Shown here piece after piece: positions 7,329 through 9,286 of a DNA stretch of 9,286 nucleotides. Positions within the stretch are counted from its first letter, which is position 1. Every line of letters starts with the position of its first letter. Both the position numbers and the translations under genes were made by a program. The notes below the pieces were generated by a model, which was not told where the DNA came from, searched no databases, and saw only the letters and a list, made by a program, of their open reading frames with translations. Source of the DNA: Ferruginibacter sp. (GTDB lineage: Bacteria; Bacteroidota; Bacteroidia; Chitinophagales; Chitinophagaceae); the NCBI GenBank assembly GCA_025362765.1, contig JANYFI010000046.1:1-9286 (forward strand), read 5' to 3'.

Positions 7329-9286
7329 TTATTTACCGTTAACTAATTGTTGTGCCGCATTCGCAAGAAAAATATAATTGGCGCAGCCGCCAACCGTTAC
7401 TTCGTTTTCGCCCCAGAAGAAAGGCCAGTCTTCTTTATTTTCAGGAAAATCAGGCTTTATGATTAGTATGCCCGGAACGATGCCTCCGGCAATAAAACTA
7501 AAGTTTGCTCTATTGTTGCCATAAGTAACTTTTTTAGATTGGGTACCAACAGCTGATACAAAAGAAATATTCGAATAAGGATGGCAACCGAAAATATAAT
7601 TTAGTCCTTTGTACACATATTCGGCATCAATAACATCCGGATAAAACCTGTTGGCATAATAATTTACGGTGGCGAAACTTACCACGCCGCCGCTGCCGCC
7701 CCAGCCACCTGTTGCTACCGGAACACCATAGGGATTTTGCTTTCCATAATCATCACAGGTAGCTTTGTACTTCACTACGTACGCTTTTAATTTCTTTTTA
7801 TACGCTTCATCCATGTAAGGCAATGCCTGCAATGCGGGCTGCATTCCAAACTGAACAGATTTATCGAGTATTTGCCAAACGGCCTCTTTAAATATTGATG
7901 CGTATTGCTCCTCTTTTGTGGTGATATACAATTGCAATGCAGCGGACATTTTAAGACTTTTTCCAAATCTTTTTGAAAAGCCTGAAGTATCTGTTTTGCT
8001 GATGCTGTCATCTTCATTCCATAACTTTTTTGCATAAAACAAACTTTGTTCGGACAGGGTATCATCAAAACCTTTTAACGCACGACTTGAAGCAGCCAAA
8101 GCTGCTGCTGTAAAATAATCCAGGAAGGTCGTTCTTTCTGTGAAAGCCCAGCGATCGTCCATAGTGCCACTTGATTTGCCATCGGTTTCGTACGATTTCA
8201 GATTGGGATTATAAGGAAGATTATCCGTTTCGTTGATTGCATCGCCGAGATGGTGATACTGGTGCAAATTCGGAACAACAATTCCTCTTACAGGATGGCC
8301 AACATTTTTTACCTGTGCCACCACATTCAATGTACCGTGTTCAATTTGTTGCAAAATATCCGCTTTCCCGTCGGGCCGGTGTATGTCAACATATTTTGTA
8401 GAATAATCAACAAAGGTTTCATCACGGGTTGGTTTAAATTTTTCCCAGGTGTCAACAAGGCTCAGCAACGCATCGCAATGCGAACCTGTTTGAATATCAA
8501 AATCACCGGCATCAAACCAGCCGCCAGTTGCCAAACCGGGAATATGTTCGTATGGTTTATATTTTGTTTGGGTAGATGCGCCCATGCTGTAACCATCAAA
8601 ATGTTGCCAGTTAGTTGGCGCCTGTAACGCATCGTCTAAAAACGGTGCGCCATGCCATACCCGGTACGCTTCGTTCACTTCCATATGATCCATCTGTACA
8701 GGGAACCAAACATCCATTGTAGGATGCCAGATATTATCATACACATGTGAAGCAATAGAAAATGTATTTGTTTTCTGGCCGCCGTATTGAATAAAATAAA
8801 TCCCCGGCTCTTTTATTGAACTGAAATCAAATTTTCCATAATTATACCGCAGGTATCTTCCCCAAACTTTTACGTCGCCTTTTAATTTCTCCACATATTT
8901 GCCATCAGCAGTAACCTGGAACAGGGAGGCTGTTTTTAAAGGCACGTCATTTTTATCTAACTCAATCACCGCTGTTTTTTCCTGCAACGGATTATAACCC
9001 ACTTGCGAAAATTCAATAACCGGTTTGCGCTTCCAGTGGGGGATTGCATTTGGTTCAACAGACCACGTTAATACTTTTCCTGTTTTATTGGCAGGCAATA
9101 AACTACGTACAATAAACCATCCATTCTGCGCCAGGTTTCGGCCATCAAACAACATCAAATTTTCTCCGGCAGTTTCTGATACAATCTTCACATTGCGTTC
9201 CGGGTCTTCCGGCGCAAGCGCAAGTATTTTTCCGGTGGCTATGGGCGAAGGAATAATAAATTCACCCCGGCCTCTGTCATCAAAAG
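7329..9286 (-). CDS. GH9 endo-beta-glucanase-type enzyme (5' end outside window)
   Basis: A glycoside hydrolase family 9 protein, an inverting endo-acting beta-1,4-glucanase type suited to cellulose, mixed-linkage glucan or xyloglucan. The frame is open to the right edge: 31 more codons upstream of the GTG at 9189-9191 read without a stop, so that GTG is not a convincing start and the signal peptide is missing from view. Numbering from that GTG: residues 1-55 (plus the 31) are an extra N-terminal region; about 57-147 form the CelD_N Ig-like domain (FSQVGYNPLQ to NTFSIA); about 155-615 form the (alpha/alpha)6 catalytic barrel. GGWFDAGDFD at 223-232 carries the paired Asp227 and Asp230, and WGENEVTVGG carries the general acid Glu597. 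The usual H-x-R of the family's His signature is replaced by VTYGNNR around 555-561. The gene is followed after 7 bases by the GH43 gene. Confidence 0.93.
   Translation of the reverse strand, partial: FDDRGRGEFIIPSPIATGKILALAPEDPERNVKIVSETAGENLMLFDGRNLAQNGWFIVRSLLPANKTGKVLTWSVEPNAIPHWKRKPVIEFSQVGYNPLQEKTAVIELDKNDVPLKTASLFQVTADGKYVEKLKGDVKVWGRYLRYNYGKFDFSSIKEPGIYFIQYGGQKTNTFSIASHVYDNIWHPTMDVWFPVQMDHMEVNEAYRVWHGAPFLDDALQAPTNWQHFDGYSMGASTQTKYKPYEHIPGLATGGWFDAGDFDIQTGSHCDALLSLVDTWEKFKPTRDETFVDYSTKYVDIHRPDGKADILQQIEHGTLNVVAQVKNVGHPVRGIVVPNLHQYHHLGDAINETDNLPYNPNLKSYETDGKSSGTMDDRWAFTERTTFLDYFTAAALAASSRALKGFDDTLSEQSLFYAKKLWNEDDSISKTDTSGFSKRFGKSLKMSAALQLYITTKEEQYASIFKEAVWQILDKSVQFGMQPALQALPYMDEAYKKKLKAYVVKYKATCDDYGKQNPYGVPVATGGWGGSGGVVSFATVNYYANRFYPDVIDAEYVYKGLNYIFGCHPYSNISFVSAVGTQSKKVTYGNNRANFSFIAGGIVPGILIIKPDFPENKEDWPFFWGENEVTVGGCANYIFLANAAQQLVNGK

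Larger units (their letters stand above)
1..9286 (-). other. Single-direction operon, probable fragment of a hemicellulose utilisation locus
   Basis: All supported genes run on the minus strand with gaps of 7, 42, 30 and 28 bases (or an 11-base overlap at the last junction if the outer start is used), then 41 bases to a possible next start. None of the gaps holds a convincing promoter with the Bacteroidota TAnnTTTG box or a terminator-like hairpin with a T tract. The simplest reading is one transcript starting to the right of the window. Enzymes come first and the two lipoproteins follow. Confidence 0.7.

Noticed and set aside
8250..8627. Plus-strand open frame of 125 codons opposite the GH9 gene
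   Set aside because: It lies wholly inside the well-supported GH9 coding region, its product has no recognisable domain, and its composition (many Cys, Phe, Ile) is typical of an antisense shadow.
1..9286. tRNA, rRNA, CRISPR, insertion sequences, riboswitches
   Set aside because: Practically the whole window is coding on one strand, with no gap over 42 bases, so there is no room for such elements, and no transposase or integrase motif appears in any supported frame.

Overview
The window is one head-to-tail stretch of genes, all on the minus strand, with no gap longer than about 42 bases. It looks like part of a hemicellulose-degradation locus of a Bacteroidota bacterium, most likely a Chitinophagaceae-like soil or plant-associated species. 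The reasons are: AT-rich DNA; A/T-rich leaders with no recognisable Shine-Dalgarno sequence before any start codon; short N-terminal export signals ending in AQ or in a lipobox Cys; and the combination of secreted GH9, GH43 and GH51 enzymes with large FG-GAP/VCBS lipoproteins. The family assignment is inference; the phylum is well supported.

In transcription order (right to left): (1) 7329-9286, a GH9 endo-beta-glucanase-type enzyme whose 5' end lies beyond the right edge of the window; (2) 5981-7321, a GH43 enzyme with a C-terminal CBM6-like module, starting 7 bases after the GH9 stop; (3) 4400-5938, an exported GH51 alpha-L-arabinofuranosidase; (4) 3458-4369, an unrecognised lipoprotein with YD-like tyrosine-rich repeats; (5) 70-3429, a very large lipoprotein with 14 FG-GAP calcium-binding motifs, seven on each side of a central ASPIC/UnbV domain; (6) possibly the first nine codons of another gene running off the left edge at 1-28.

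The enzymes fit together. The GH9 would cut a beta-1,4-glucan backbone, while the GH43 and GH51 enzymes would remove arabinofuranosyl side groups. An arabinose-decorated xyloglucan is a plausible target, with arabinoxylan or mixed hemicellulose as alternatives. Catalytic residues of all three enzymes are present. No SusC/SusD pair, regulator, transposase, RNA gene, CRISPR array or clear terminator is visible, so if this is a polysaccharide utilisation locus the defining genes lie outside.

I do not see a demonstrably new system. The least explained parts are the two lipoproteins at the 3' end of the operon: the symmetric double-propeller protein and its small partner of unknown function.
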